Assembly: GCA_017412715.1 (NCBI GenBank)
Contig: JAFPWU010000026.1
Coordinates: forward strand, 1 to 49,521
Origin: Clostridia bacterium
GTDB lineage: Bacteria > Bacillota > Clostridia > Christensenellales > Aristaeellaceae
DNA: 49,521 nucleotides
Direction: 5' to 3'
Below are positions 1 through 7,676 of this stretch, in pieces. Both the position numbers and the translations under genes were made by a program. The notes below the pieces were generated by a model. It worked only from the letters and a program-made list of their open reading frames with translations. It searched no databases and was not told the origin of the DNA. Numbering within the stretch: position 1 is the first letter of the stretch; each line of letters begins with the position of its first letter.

Positions 1-1
1 C

Positions 2-961
2 CACGACCGGTGGTTCCTGAACAATATCTGCACCCATATCGTGGACATCGATTTTAACCAGGTCAAGCTCTACGTAGGCAACTACGACTTCTGGTACGAG
101 AGCAGCAAGATGATGCAGAGCCTGATGAACGACCAGAAGAAGCGCCGGGAGGACAAGATCCGGGAGCTGCAGGCCTTCATCCAGCGGTTCTCCAGCAACA
201 AGAGCAAGGCCAAGCAGGCCACCAGCCGGCGGAAGCTGCTGGACCAGCTGACCATCGAGCAGATGCCCGCCTCCAGCCGGCGGTATCCCTATGTGGCCTT
301 TACCCCAGACCGGGAGGCGGGGAAGGACATCCTGCAGGTGACGAACCTGAACTACGCGCAGGACGGCGTACAGCTGCTGAAGGACGTCAGCTTCCTGGTG
401 ACCAAGGGGCAGAAGATCGCTCTGGTGGGGAACGAGCAGGCGGCCACCGCCCTGTTCCGCATTCTCGCGGAGGAGATCGAGCCGGACAGCGGCACGGTGA
501 AGTGGGGCGTGACCATTTCCACCAGCTACTTCCCGAAGGATAACAGCTCCTTCTTCGACGGATGCGACCTGAACATGATGCAGTGGTTCGCCCAGTACTC
601 TCCCGAGCAGCTGGAGACCTACATGCGGGGATTCCTGGGACGGATGCTGTTCAGCGGGGACGATGTGTACAAGCCCGTGAGCGTGCTGTCCGGCGGCGAG
701 CGGGTCCGCTGCATGCTGAGCCGGATGATGCTGAGCGGAGCCAACTTCCTGATGCTGGACCAGCCCACGAACCACCTGGATCTGGAATCCATCACGGCGG
801 TGAACAACGGGCTGATCAACTTCCCCGGGAACGTGATCTTCACCAGCCAGGACCACCAGTTCATCTCCACCGTGGCGGACCGGATTCTGGAAATCCATGA
901 GGACGGCACCGTATCGGACTATCTGTGCAACTACGAAGAGTATCTGGAAAAGACAAAGTAA
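2..961 (+). CDS. ABC-F family ATPase, YbiT-like (5' end outside window)
   Basis: Partial gene: the reading frame is open from base 2, so a GTG at 41 is internal, not the start. The first residues (SHDRWFLN-like) are the end of the first ATPase domain. They are followed by the charged inter-domain linker (KSKAKQATSRRK) and a second ATPase domain with signature LSGGERVRCMLSRM and Walker B FLMLDQPTNHLDLES. ABC-F proteins have two ATPase domains and no membrane segments; known members act on ribosomes, as translation factors or antibiotic-resistance proteins. The linker and the PYVAFTPDR stretch fit the YbiT-like branch. The second Walker A is degenerate (LVGNEQAATALF, no Lys). TAA stop at 959-961. 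Family call is firm; the cellular role is not. Confidence 0.9.
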   Translation, partial: HDRWFLNNICTHIVDIDFNQVKLYVGNYDFWYESSKMMQSLMNDQKKRREDKIRELQAFIQRFSSNKSKAKQATSRRKLLDQLTIEQMPASSRRYPYVAFTPDREAGKDILQVTNLNYAQDGVQLLKDVSFLVTKGQKIALVGNEQAATALFRILAEEIEPDSGTVKWGVTISTSYFPKDNSSFFDGCDLNMMQWFAQYSPEQLETYMRGFLGRMLFSGDDVYKPVSVLSGGERVRCMLSRMMLSGANFLMLDQPTNHLDLESITAVNNGLINFPGNVIFTSQDHQFISTVADRILEIHEDGTVSDYLCNYEEYLEKTK

Positions 962-1063
962 TTCATACAGGACGACAGACGAGGAGACAGGGACGGCCCC
1001 CTGCCTCCTGTTTATATTGAAGGGCCTCGACATGGAATATCCATAACGAAGTCTCTTCTGAAC

Positions 1064-1102
1064 AATGATAAACGAGGATAAAAGAAAATAAAAATGATAA
1101 AA
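1064..1102 (+). repeat. 39-bp GATAA-rich direct repeat, copy A
   Basis: A 39-bp AT-rich unit beginning AATGATAAACGA and ending AATGATAAAA. It recurs at 1173-1211 with one mismatch (GAGG here, GAAG there). It contains three GATAA cores. It lies in the 241-bp gap before the AAA ATPase gene. Confidence 0.9.
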
Positions 1103-1143
1103 GAGAAAACCATGCTTTTCCTGCTGTACAAGATCTTGACACG

Positions 1144-1162
1144 AATGATAAACGATGATAAA
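1144..1162 (+). repeat. partial 19-bp copy of the GATAA-rich repeat
   Basis: AATGATAAACGATGATAAA matches the first half of the 39-bp unit with one difference. It lies between the two full copies. Confidence 0.85.
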
Positions 1163-1172
1163 TTCATTTAGG

Positions 1173-1211
1173 AATGATAAACGAAGATAAAAGAAAATAA
1201 AAATGATAAAA
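1173..1211 (+). repeat. 39-bp GATAA-rich direct repeat, copy B
   Basis: Second full copy, 38 of 39 bases identical to 1064-1102. Its last nine bases (ATGATAAAA, 1203-1211) coincide with the first three codons of the longest reading of the downstream ATPase gene. The repeat therefore either overlaps the coding start or shows that the true start lies further in. Confidence 0.9.
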
Positions 1212-2327
1212 CAGGCAGAAGAGTTAAAGAAAAGGGAAACGCACGGGGGGATGGGAAAGAAGATGGCGGAACAGCGCAGCGTGAAAAACAATCCATACAG
1301 CCTGATATTCGGCAGGGAACCCCGGGAGGTGATTCCGAGACTTATGCAGGCGGATGAAATGATCCAGGGATTTACAGGGGATCCGCCGTCTCAGCAGATA
1401 TGTATGCTTACCGGTGTCCGCGGCTGCGGGAAAACAGTCCAGATGACATTGATCTGCAAGCATTTTATGACCCAGGAAGACTGGGTCGTGTTGGAGCTGA
1501 ACCCGGAAGGGGATATTTTACAAAGCCTGGCCTCCAGGCTAGCCAGCCAGAATACGCTGGCAAAGATCTTTCAGGGAGCTAAGATTAATCTTTCCTTTTT
1601 CGGCATCGGACTGGAAGTAAAAGATTCTGTTCCTGTTACAGATATTGAGATGGCATTGAGCCAGATGCTCGCCAGCCTGAAAAAGCGGGGGAAAAAGGTG
1701 CTCATTGCGCTGGATGAGGTAACCAATACTCCGCAGATGAGGCAATTTGCAGCAGCTTTTCAGATTTTTCTCCGGCAGGATCTTCCCCTGTTTCTGATCA
1801 TGACCGGTCTGTATGAAAACATATACGAGCTCCAGAACGAGAAATCCCTGACCTTTCTTTACCGGGCGCCAAAGGTTCAGCTCCAGCCGCTGAATATTGG
1901 CACCATGATGGAAAATTATCAGAAGGTGCTTCAGATCGATCAGGATAAAGCCCTGAGGATGGCCCAAATGACCAGAGGGTATTCTTTTGCTTTTCAGGTG
2001 CTCGGGTATTTTTCCTGGCTGTATCCAAAGGATGATGAGAGGGTATTTACAGCATACAAACAGCATCTTCAGGAATACGTTTACGAGAAAATGTGGATGG
2101 AACTGTCGGAGAAGGACAGAAAGATTCTTTGGGCGATGGCCAAAGAAAAAGAAGGTAAGGTCAGTGCAATCAAGGAAATGTTAAACCTGAAGAACAACGA
2201 GTTTACCCCCTATCGGGAGCGACTGATCCGGAAGGGCATTATCGAAAGCAATGGCAGAGGCTATGTCCGGTTCGTACTTCCGCTGTTTGAAGAATTTGTG
2301 ATGGAACGGACATTCCTGGAGGAGTAA
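1203..2327 (+). CDS. AAA/P-loop ATPase with C-terminal winged-helix region
   Basis: Longest reading is 374 residues. Walker A is GVRGCGKT, 14 residues or so after IQGFTGDPPS; Walker B is KKVLIALDEV. The C-terminal 70 residues (DRKILWAMAKEKEGKVSAIK, then RERLIRKGIIES) look like a winged helix. This is the layout of standalone STAND/Orc1-like ATP-binding proteins, often found in many copies in gut bacteria; the function of those proteins is generally unknown. The start is uncertain: the ATG at 1203 lies inside a repeat and has no ribosome site, and ATGs at 1251 and 1263 leave the P-loop intact and are equally possible. The gene is visibly richer in A/T, including at third codon positions, than its neighbours, which suggests acquisition by transfer. 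Confidence 0.8.
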   Translation: MIKQAEELKKRETHGGMGKKMAEQRSVKNNPYSLIFGREPREVIPRLMQADEMIQGFTGDPPSQQICMLTGVRGCGKTVQMTLICKHFMTQEDWVVLELNPEGDILQSLASRLASQNTLAKIFQGAKINLSFFGIGLEVKDSVPVTDIEMALSQMLASLKKRGKKVLIALDEVTNTPQMRQFAAAFQIFLRQDLPLFLIMTGLYENIYELQNEKSLTFLYRAPKVQLQPLNIGTMMENYQKVLQIDQDKALRMAQMTRGYSFAFQVLGYFSWLYPKDDERVFTAYKQHLQEYVYEKMWMELSEKDRKILWAMAKEKEGKVSAIKEMLNLKNNEFTPYRERLIRKGIIESNGRGYVRFVLPLFEEFVMERTFLEE

Positions 2328-2394
2328 TACTTTGTTGGCGGGTGCGGGCACAGTTTTAAAACGAGACACATAGAATTACAAGGAGGAAGAATCG

Positions 2395-3885
2395 ATGGCA
2401 TTTCCGTATGATCAGGAAGCATGGCTGAAGAAAATTGACCGGGTGATTGCGCAGGGGCCGTATGAGGCGGAATGGGAGAGCCTTTCCGCCCACGAGACGC
2501 CCAGATGGTTCCGGGACGCGAAGCTGGGCATCTTTATCCATTGGGGGATTTACAGCGTGCCCGCCTTCGCCAACGAATGGTATTCCAGGAACATGTATCA
2601 GCAGGGAACGAGGGAATTCGAGCACCATGTGAAGACCTACGGGCCCCACAAGGACTTTGGATACAAGGACTTTATTCCCATGTTCAGGGCTGAGAAGTTC
2701 GACCCGGAAAAATGGATCAGCCTGTTCCGGAAGGCGGGGGCGAAATATGTGGTGCCGGTAGCGGAACACCATGAAGGCTTCCAGATGTATAAGAGCGAGC
2801 TGTCCCACTGGAACGCGGCAGAGATGGGGCCGAAGCGGGACGTGATCGGAGAGCTGACCGGGGAGGCCCGGCGGCAGGGGCTGGACTGGGGCGTATCCAC
2901 CCACCGGATTGAGCACTGGTTCTTCATGGGCGGCGGAAGGGCCTTCGAGAGCGATATTACCGAGGCGGAGGGCCCGGGGGACTTCTACTGGCCCGCGGTG
3001 AAGGAGCAGCCGGAGAACATGGACAGCCTGTTCTTCGAGCCGGTGCCCTCGGAGGAGTTCCTGAATGACTGGATGATCCGGACCTGCGAACTGATCGACC
3101 GGATGCGGCCGAAGGAGCTGTATTTCGACTGGTGGATCCAGCAGGCGGCGGCCCGGCCTTATCTGAAGAAGATTGCCGCCTACTATTACAACCGGATGGC
3201 GGAATGGGGCATGGAGGGGCTGATCGCCTACAAGCATGACGCCTTCATGTTCGGCACGGCGCTGGTGGACATCGAGCGGGGCCAGTTCTCCGACGTGCAG
3301 TCCTTCCCCTGGCAGACGGATACCGCCATCGCGAAGAACTCCTGGTGCTACACGGAAGGGAACGACTTCAAGAAGCCCTGGAGCATCCTGTGCGACCTGG
3401 CGGACGTGGTCAGCAAGAACGGCACCATGCTGCTGAACGTGGGCCCCAAGGCTGACGGTACGATTTCCCCGGAGGATACCCGGGTGCTGGAGGCCATCGG
3501 GGAGTGGCTCGCCGTGAACGGGGAAGCCATCTACGGAAGCCGGCCCTGGCGGTACGCTGGGGAAGGCCCCACGAAGCAGGAAGGCGGCCAGTTCTCCGAC
3601 GCAAAGGACAAGATCTATACCGGAGAGGATTTTCGCTTTACCGTGAATCACGGAAAGCTGTACGCCATCGCCCTGCGGTATCCGGAGGAGGGGCGGATCC
3701 TGATCAAATCCCTGGCCCGGGCTGCTGAGACGGCCAAATCCCCCAGCTTCACCGTTGTGGAAAAGGTAGAGGTTCTCGGATTTGACGAGGAGCCGGAGTT
3801 TGCCCAGACGGAGGAAGGGCTGGAGATTCGGACCGGGCGCGTCAGGAGCGAGAACCCGGTTGTATTCAGGATTACGCTGAAATAA
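2395..3885 (+). CDS. alpha-L-fucosidase, GH29
   Basis: 496 residues, the usual size for a GH29 catalytic domain plus a small C-terminal beta domain. The N-terminal block WFRDAKLGIFIHWGIYSVPAF, EWYSRNMY, and KAGAKYVVPVAEHHEGFQMY are GH29 hallmarks. The nucleophile position is Asp245 in ELYFDWW. NGTMLLNVGPKADGTI marks the end of the barrel. The enzyme removes alpha-linked L-fucose from glycans with retention of configuration. No signal peptide is visible, so it probably acts on imported oligosaccharides in the cytoplasm. AAGGAGGAAG lies just before the ATG. A 67-bp gap separates it from the ATPase gene, so shared transcription is possible but not shown. Confidence 0.93.
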   Translation: MAFPYDQEAWLKKIDRVIAQGPYEAEWESLSAHETPRWFRDAKLGIFIHWGIYSVPAFANEWYSRNMYQQGTREFEHHVKTYGPHKDFGYKDFIPMFRAEKFDPEKWISLFRKAGAKYVVPVAEHHEGFQMYKSELSHWNAAEMGPKRDVIGELTGEARRQGLDWGVSTHRIEHWFFMGGGRAFESDITEAEGPGDFYWPAVKEQPENMDSLFFEPVPSEEFLNDWMIRTCELIDRMRPKELYFDWWIQQAAARPYLKKIAAYYYNRMAEWGMEGLIAYKHDAFMFGTALVDIERGQFSDVQSFPWQTDTAIAKNSWCYTEGNDFKKPWSILCDLADVVSKNGTMLLNVGPKADGTISPEDTRVLEAIGEWLAVNGEAIYGSRPWRYAGEGPTKQEGGQFSDAKDKIYTGEDFRFTVNHGKLYAIALRYPEEGRILIKSLARAAETAKSPSFTVVEKVEVLGFDEEPEFAQTEEGLEIRTGRVRSENPVVFRITLK

Positions 3886-3938
3886 GGATGACCGTTCTTC
3901 TCCCCGGGCGGAGGCCAGGGGACGGGGAGCGGGACAGG

Positions 3939-3955
3939 CGCGGCCGCAGGCCGCG
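3939..3955 (+). terminator. weak terminator-like hairpin after the fucosidase gene
   Basis: CGCGGCC and GGCCGCG arms around a GCA loop. A TTTTT run follows only after 9 bases, so termination would be inefficient. It lies upstream of the PAP2 promoter. Confidence 0.4.
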
Positions 3956-3984
3956 GAGGGATGTTTTTGACTGACACGTTCGTC

Positions 3985-4013
3985 TTGAAGGACGGGAATT
4001 CCTGTGGTACAAT
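3985..4013 (+). promoter_or_regulatory. sigma-70 type promoter for the PAP2 gene
   Basis: TTGAAG (3985-3990), exactly 17 bases, then TACAAT (4008-4013). The TTG start at 4049 lies about 30 bases downstream of the expected transcription start. Confidence 0.75.
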
Positions 4014-4048
4014 AGGGCCCGTAATGAGAGAGGAGCGTGTTTTTTTTC

Positions 4049-5071
4049 TTGAGCCAGCTTGCAATTGCTACAATGCCTTTTCTGGATACCCTGGCGGGAG
4101 CGCGGACGGAGGCCCTGACGAAACTGTTCAACCTCCTGACCTGGTTTGGGGATGAAAAGCTGTTTGTCGTCATCTCCCTGATCGTGGTATGGTGTTTCTC
4201 CAAGCAGGGCGGATGGTACATGCTGACGGTGGGCTTCGGCGCCAGCAGCATCGGGCAGATGCTGAAGATGGTCTGCCGGATTCCCAGACCCTGGAACCTG
4301 GGGGAGAAGCCCTTTGAGCACGCGGATCCCATCGCCCGGGGCTCGGAAGCCTCCGGGACCGGCGGCAAGCTGAACAAGCTGCTGGGCGGCGGGGCGGACG
4401 GATGGGCCTTTCCCAGCGGACACACCCTGATCTCCGTCGGAACCTACGGCGGCATGGCAGCCTGGTTCCGGCAGAAGGGGCTGCGGATTGCCGGCATCGT
4501 GCTGGCGGTGCTGATTCCCTTTACCCGGCTGTACCTGGGGGTGCATACGCCCCTTGATATTCTGGCGGGCGCGCTGATTTCCCTGATCCTGGTGATCGTG
4601 CTGCGGCCCGTGTTCGCGGGGGATAACCGGAAGGCGATTCGCGGCGTTCTGATCGGAAACTTTGTCCTGGCTGTGCTTCTGACCCTGTGGGCGAGCCTGG
4701 CGGTGCCCGCGGGCCTGGAGGGGGAGGACATCGGGAACTACGCCAGCGGGGTGAAAAACCTGTGGCAGCTGGTGGGTGCCACCCTGGCGGTGGTGATCGC
4801 CTATGAGGCGGATCAGCGGTTCCTGCATTATGAAACGAAGGCGGTCTGGTGGGCCCAGCTGCTGAAGATCGCCGGCGGAAGCGTCATCCTGCTGGGGCTC
4901 CAGATGGGGACCCAGAAGATCTTCGGATACTCCAGCTCCAACCTGACCCTGGAGAACATGACCCGGATGGGCGTGATAGCAGCCTTTGCCAATCTGCTGG
5001 GGCTGACGGGGGGCATGGTATGCTGGCCGATGACCTTCGGATGGTTCTCCCGGCTGGGAAAGAAAGAATAA
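4049..5071 (+). CDS. PAP2-family membrane phosphatase
   Basis: About 340 residues with several hydrophobic segments. All three parts of the PAP2 catalytic signature are present: KMVCRIPRP (K-x6-RP), AFPSGHT (PSGH) and TRLYLGVHTPLD (R-x5-H-x3-D, with Thr in place of the usual Ser). Relatives dephosphorylate lipid phosphates such as undecaprenyl pyrophosphate or phosphatidic acid at the membrane; the substrate cannot be read from sequence. The TTG at 4049 sits 13 bases after AGAGGAG. A GTG at 4037 is in frame but only one base after that site. The promoter at 3985-4013 serves it. Confidence 0.88.
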   Translation: MSQLAIATMPFLDTLAGARTEALTKLFNLLTWFGDEKLFVVISLIVVWCFSKQGGWYMLTVGFGASSIGQMLKMVCRIPRPWNLGEKPFEHADPIARGSEASGTGGKLNKLLGGGADGWAFPSGHTLISVGTYGGMAAWFRQKGLRIAGIVLAVLIPFTRLYLGVHTPLDILAGALISLILVIVLRPVFAGDNRKAIRGVLIGNFVLAVLLTLWASLAVPAGLEGEDIGNYASGVKNLWQLVGATLAVVIAYEADQRFLHYETKAVWWAQLLKIAGGSVILLGLQMGTQKIFGYSSSNLTLENMTRMGVIAAFANLLGLTGGMVCWPMTFGWFSRLGKKE

Positions 5072-5147
5072 ATAATGGAAAGCGCCGGGGAAAGGCTCCG
5101 GGGAGCGCCATGAAGAATAACTAAAATTATGAGGAGGATGGAAGAAC

Positions 5148-6563
5148 ATGAAGGCTTTTCTGGATCAGAACTTTCTGCTGAACACGGAGGAGGCCCGGAC
5201 GCTGTATCATGAGGCCGCGAAGGACTGCCCCATCATCGACTACCACTGCCACCTGAATCCCCGGGAGATCTGGGAGGACATCCGGTATGAGAATATCACC
5301 CAGGTATGGCTGGGGGGCGACCACTACAAGTGGCGGCTGATGCGCTCCGCGGGCGTGCCGGAGAAGTATATCACCGGGGACGCCAGCGACTACGAGAAAT
5401 TCCTGAAGTACGCGGAAGTGCTGGGAAAGGCCATCGGCAATCCCCTGTATCACTGGAGCCACCTGGAGCTGCGGCGCTATTTCGGATATGAGGGCATCCT
5501 GAACAAGAATACCGCGGACGAAGTATGGAAACTGGCCAACGAGAAGCTGGCCTCCGACGGATTTACCAGCCGGGGCCTGATCATGCAGAGCAACGTGGAT
5601 ACCATCTGCACCACGGACGATCCGGTGGACAACCTGGAATACCATGAGAAGCTGGCGGCGGACAAGACCTTCCCCGTCACCGTGCTGCCCGCCTGGCGGC
5701 CGGACAAGGCCATGAACCTGGAGAAGGAGACCTGGACGGATTATATCGCCCAGCTGAGCCAGGTATCCGGCGTGAAGATCGACTCCTTTGCCGCCCTGAT
5801 GCAGGCGCTGCACAGCCGGCTGGACTTCTTCGCGGCCCATCAGTGCACCCTGAGCGACCACGCGCTGAACTACGTCATGTACGCTCCGGCCAGTGAGGAG
5901 AAGGTGGAGGAAATCTTCGCCGCCCGGCTGGCGGGCAAGCTGCCCTCCGCGGAGGAAGAAGCGATCTTCAAGTTCGCCTTCATGAACTGCATGGCGGAAG
6001 AATATACGAAGCGGAACTGGGTGATGCAGCTGCATTACGGCTGCCGCCGGGACAACAATCCGCCCATGTTTAAGAAGCTGGGCCCGGATACCGGATTCGA
6101 CTGCGTGGACAACTCCGCTCCGTCCACCCAGACCGCGGCCTTCCTGGGACACCTGGAGGAGAACGGCCGGCTGCCGAAGACCATCCTGTACTCCCTGAAC
6201 ACCAACGACAACTCCGCCATCGACACCATCCTGGGCTGCTTCCAGAACGATCGGGCGGTGGGACGGATTCAGCACGGTTCCGCCTGGTGGTTCGACGACC
6301 ACTTCGACGGAATGATGGACCAGATGAAGTCCCTGGGGAACCGGGGCTATCTGGCGGGATTCGTGGGCATGCTGACGGACAGCCGCTCCTTCCTGAGCTA
6401 TCCCCGGCACGAGTATTTCCGCCGGATCCTGTGCCGCCTGTTCGGCGAATGGGTGGAGGAAGGTTTCTATCCGGAGGATATGGACACGCTGAAGGAAATC
6501 GTGAAGGGCATCTGCTACGGCAATGCCAGGAACTACTTCAACTTCGCAAAGAAGGAAATCTGA
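5148..6563 (+). CDS. uxaC: glucuronate isomerase
   Basis: 471 residues, the family length. It isomerises D-glucuronate to D-fructuronate (and galacturonate to tagaturonate), the first step of hexuronate breakdown in the cytoplasm. The amidohydrolase-fold histidines are seen early as DYHCHLNPREIW (His33, His35). RNWVMQLHYGCRRDNNP and the C-terminal GICYGNARNYF are typical of UxaC. GAGGAGG lies 8 bases before the ATG. No uxaB, uxuA or kdgK is in the window, so the rest of the uronate pathway must be elsewhere. The neighbouring fucosidase and PAP2 genes on the same strand are not obviously linked by function. Confidence 0.95.
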   Translation: MKAFLDQNFLLNTEEARTLYHEAAKDCPIIDYHCHLNPREIWEDIRYENITQVWLGGDHYKWRLMRSAGVPEKYITGDASDYEKFLKYAEVLGKAIGNPLYHWSHLELRRYFGYEGILNKNTADEVWKLANEKLASDGFTSRGLIMQSNVDTICTTDDPVDNLEYHEKLAADKTFPVTVLPAWRPDKAMNLEKETWTDYIAQLSQVSGVKIDSFAALMQALHSRLDFFAAHQCTLSDHALNYVMYAPASEEKVEEIFAARLAGKLPSAEEEAIFKFAFMNCMAEEYTKRNWVMQLHYGCRRDNNPPMFKKLGPDTGFDCVDNSAPSTQTAAFLGHLEENGRLPKTILYSLNTNDNSAIDTILGCFQNDRAVGRIQHGSAWWFDDHFDGMMDQMKSLGNRGYLAGFVGMLTDSRSFLSYPRHEYFRRILCRLFGEWVEEGFYPEDMDTLKEIVKGICYGNARNYFNFAKKEI

Positions 6564-6596
6564 TCCCGAATCACGCAAAAATGGGTATCTTCGGAA

Positions 6597-6621
6597 GGGG
6601 GAGGGTTATGAATCCTCTCCC
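6597..6621 (+). terminator. imperfect hairpin between uxaC and cysE
   Basis: GGGGAGG pairs with CCTCTCC across a short loop, followed by TTCTTTG. It is a possible weak terminator or attenuator. The ribosome site of the next gene begins just after it. Confidence 0.35.
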
Positions 6622-6646
6622 TTCTTTGAAGGAGAAGGAAGGGACC

Positions 6647-7600
6647 ATGGGAAAAGAAGGCTTTGAGGCCAGGATTCAGGAGCTGACGGGGCTGATTCTG
6701 GAGGATTATGGAAACGGAAAGGTGATCGACCGGCTGGAAACCTATACCCAGCCGGACCGGCAGACCATCGAGGAACTGATCGGAAAGCTGCTGCGGCTGG
6801 TATTTCCCGGATATTATCGGGATTATACCTATCGGATTTACAATCCCCGGAACAGCCTGTCCGCGCTGATCGAGGATGTGGCCTACCACCTGAACCGGCA
6901 GATCGCCATCGCCCTGCAGTGCGGGAATCCGGAATTGAAGCAGGAGGCCCGGAGCCGGGCGGAGGAGATTACGGAGGAATTCCTGAGAAGGCTGCCGGAG
7001 ATCCGGGCCTATGTGGAGACGGACCTGCAGGCGGCCTATGACGGGGATCCGGCGGCCTCCAGCAAGCCGGAGGTGATCATCGCCTATCCGGGACTGTACG
7101 CCATCACGGTGAACCGGCTGGCGCATGTGCTGTTCCAGCTGGAGGTGCCCCTGATTCCCCGGATCATGACGGAATACGCCCACAGCCGGACGGGCATCGA
7201 CATCCATCCCGGGGCCACCATTGGCCGGTACTTCTTTATCGACCACGGGACCGGCATCGTGGTGGGAGAAACCACGGTCATCGGGGATCACGTGAAGATC
7301 TATCAGGGGGTGACCCTGGGGGCTCTTTCCACCCGGGGCGGGCAGAAGCTGCACGGGAAGCGGCGGCATCCCACCATCGAGGATAACGTGACCATCTATG
7401 CCGGAGCCTCCATTCTGGGCGGGGAGACGGTGATCGGCCATGACAGCGTCATCGGATCCAACGTCTTTATTACCCATCCGATTCCGGCGGGAACCAGGGT
7501 CAGCATCAAGAACCAGGAGCTGATCTACAAGAACGGCGAGGGATATGTGATTCAGCCGGAGGTTCCCGGAGATGACCGGATCTGGTACTATACGATTTAA
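6647..7600 (+). CDS. cysE: serine O-acetyltransferase, long form
   Basis: 317 residues. An N-terminal helical domain (about 1-180) precedes a left-handed beta-helix built of hexapeptide repeats, seen as GATIGRYFFIDHGTGIVVGE, TTVIGDHVKIYQGVTLGA and NVTIYAGASILGG. Serine acetyltransferase makes O-acetylserine from serine and acetyl-CoA, the committed step to cysteine. The catalytic-type His is in FIDHGTG. The ATG at 6647 is chosen because AAGGAGAAGGAAGGG lies directly before it; the frame is open further upstream but overlaps uxaC. No cysK is adjacent. A strong terminator follows. Confidence 0.9.
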   Translation: MGKEGFEARIQELTGLILEDYGNGKVIDRLETYTQPDRQTIEELIGKLLRLVFPGYYRDYTYRIYNPRNSLSALIEDVAYHLNRQIAIALQCGNPELKQEARSRAEEITEEFLRRLPEIRAYVETDLQAAYDGDPAASSKPEVIIAYPGLYAITVNRLAHVLFQLEVPLIPRIMTEYAHSRTGIDIHPGATIGRYFFIDHGTGIVVGETTVIGDHVKIYQGVTLGALSTRGGQKLHGKRRHPTIEDNVTIYAGASILGGETVIGHDSVIGSNVFITHPIPAGTRVSIKNQELIYKNGEGYVIQPEVPGDDRIWYYTI

Positions 7601-7620
7601 TCCTGATATCGCAACAGATG

Positions 7621-7655
7621 AAGACCCCCCTCCGGCGCAGCCGGAGGGGGGTCTT
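7621..7655. terminator. bidirectional intrinsic terminator between cysE and glgP
   Basis: Perfect 16-bp stem: arms 7621-7636 and 7640-7655 around a GCA loop. The outer AAGA/TCTT pairs give a T-rich side on each strand. The flanking genes converge here. Confidence 0.9.
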
Positions 7656-7676
7656 TGGGCTTTATACGCATTTCGG

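Noticed and set aside
1064-1211. CRISPR array
   Set aside because: Only two full units and one half unit, spacers unequal, repeats AT-rich and running into a gene; no cas genes.
7621-7655. Regulatory repeat or operator
   Set aside because: The perfect 16-bp stem lies between convergent gene ends and is explained as a bidirectional terminator.
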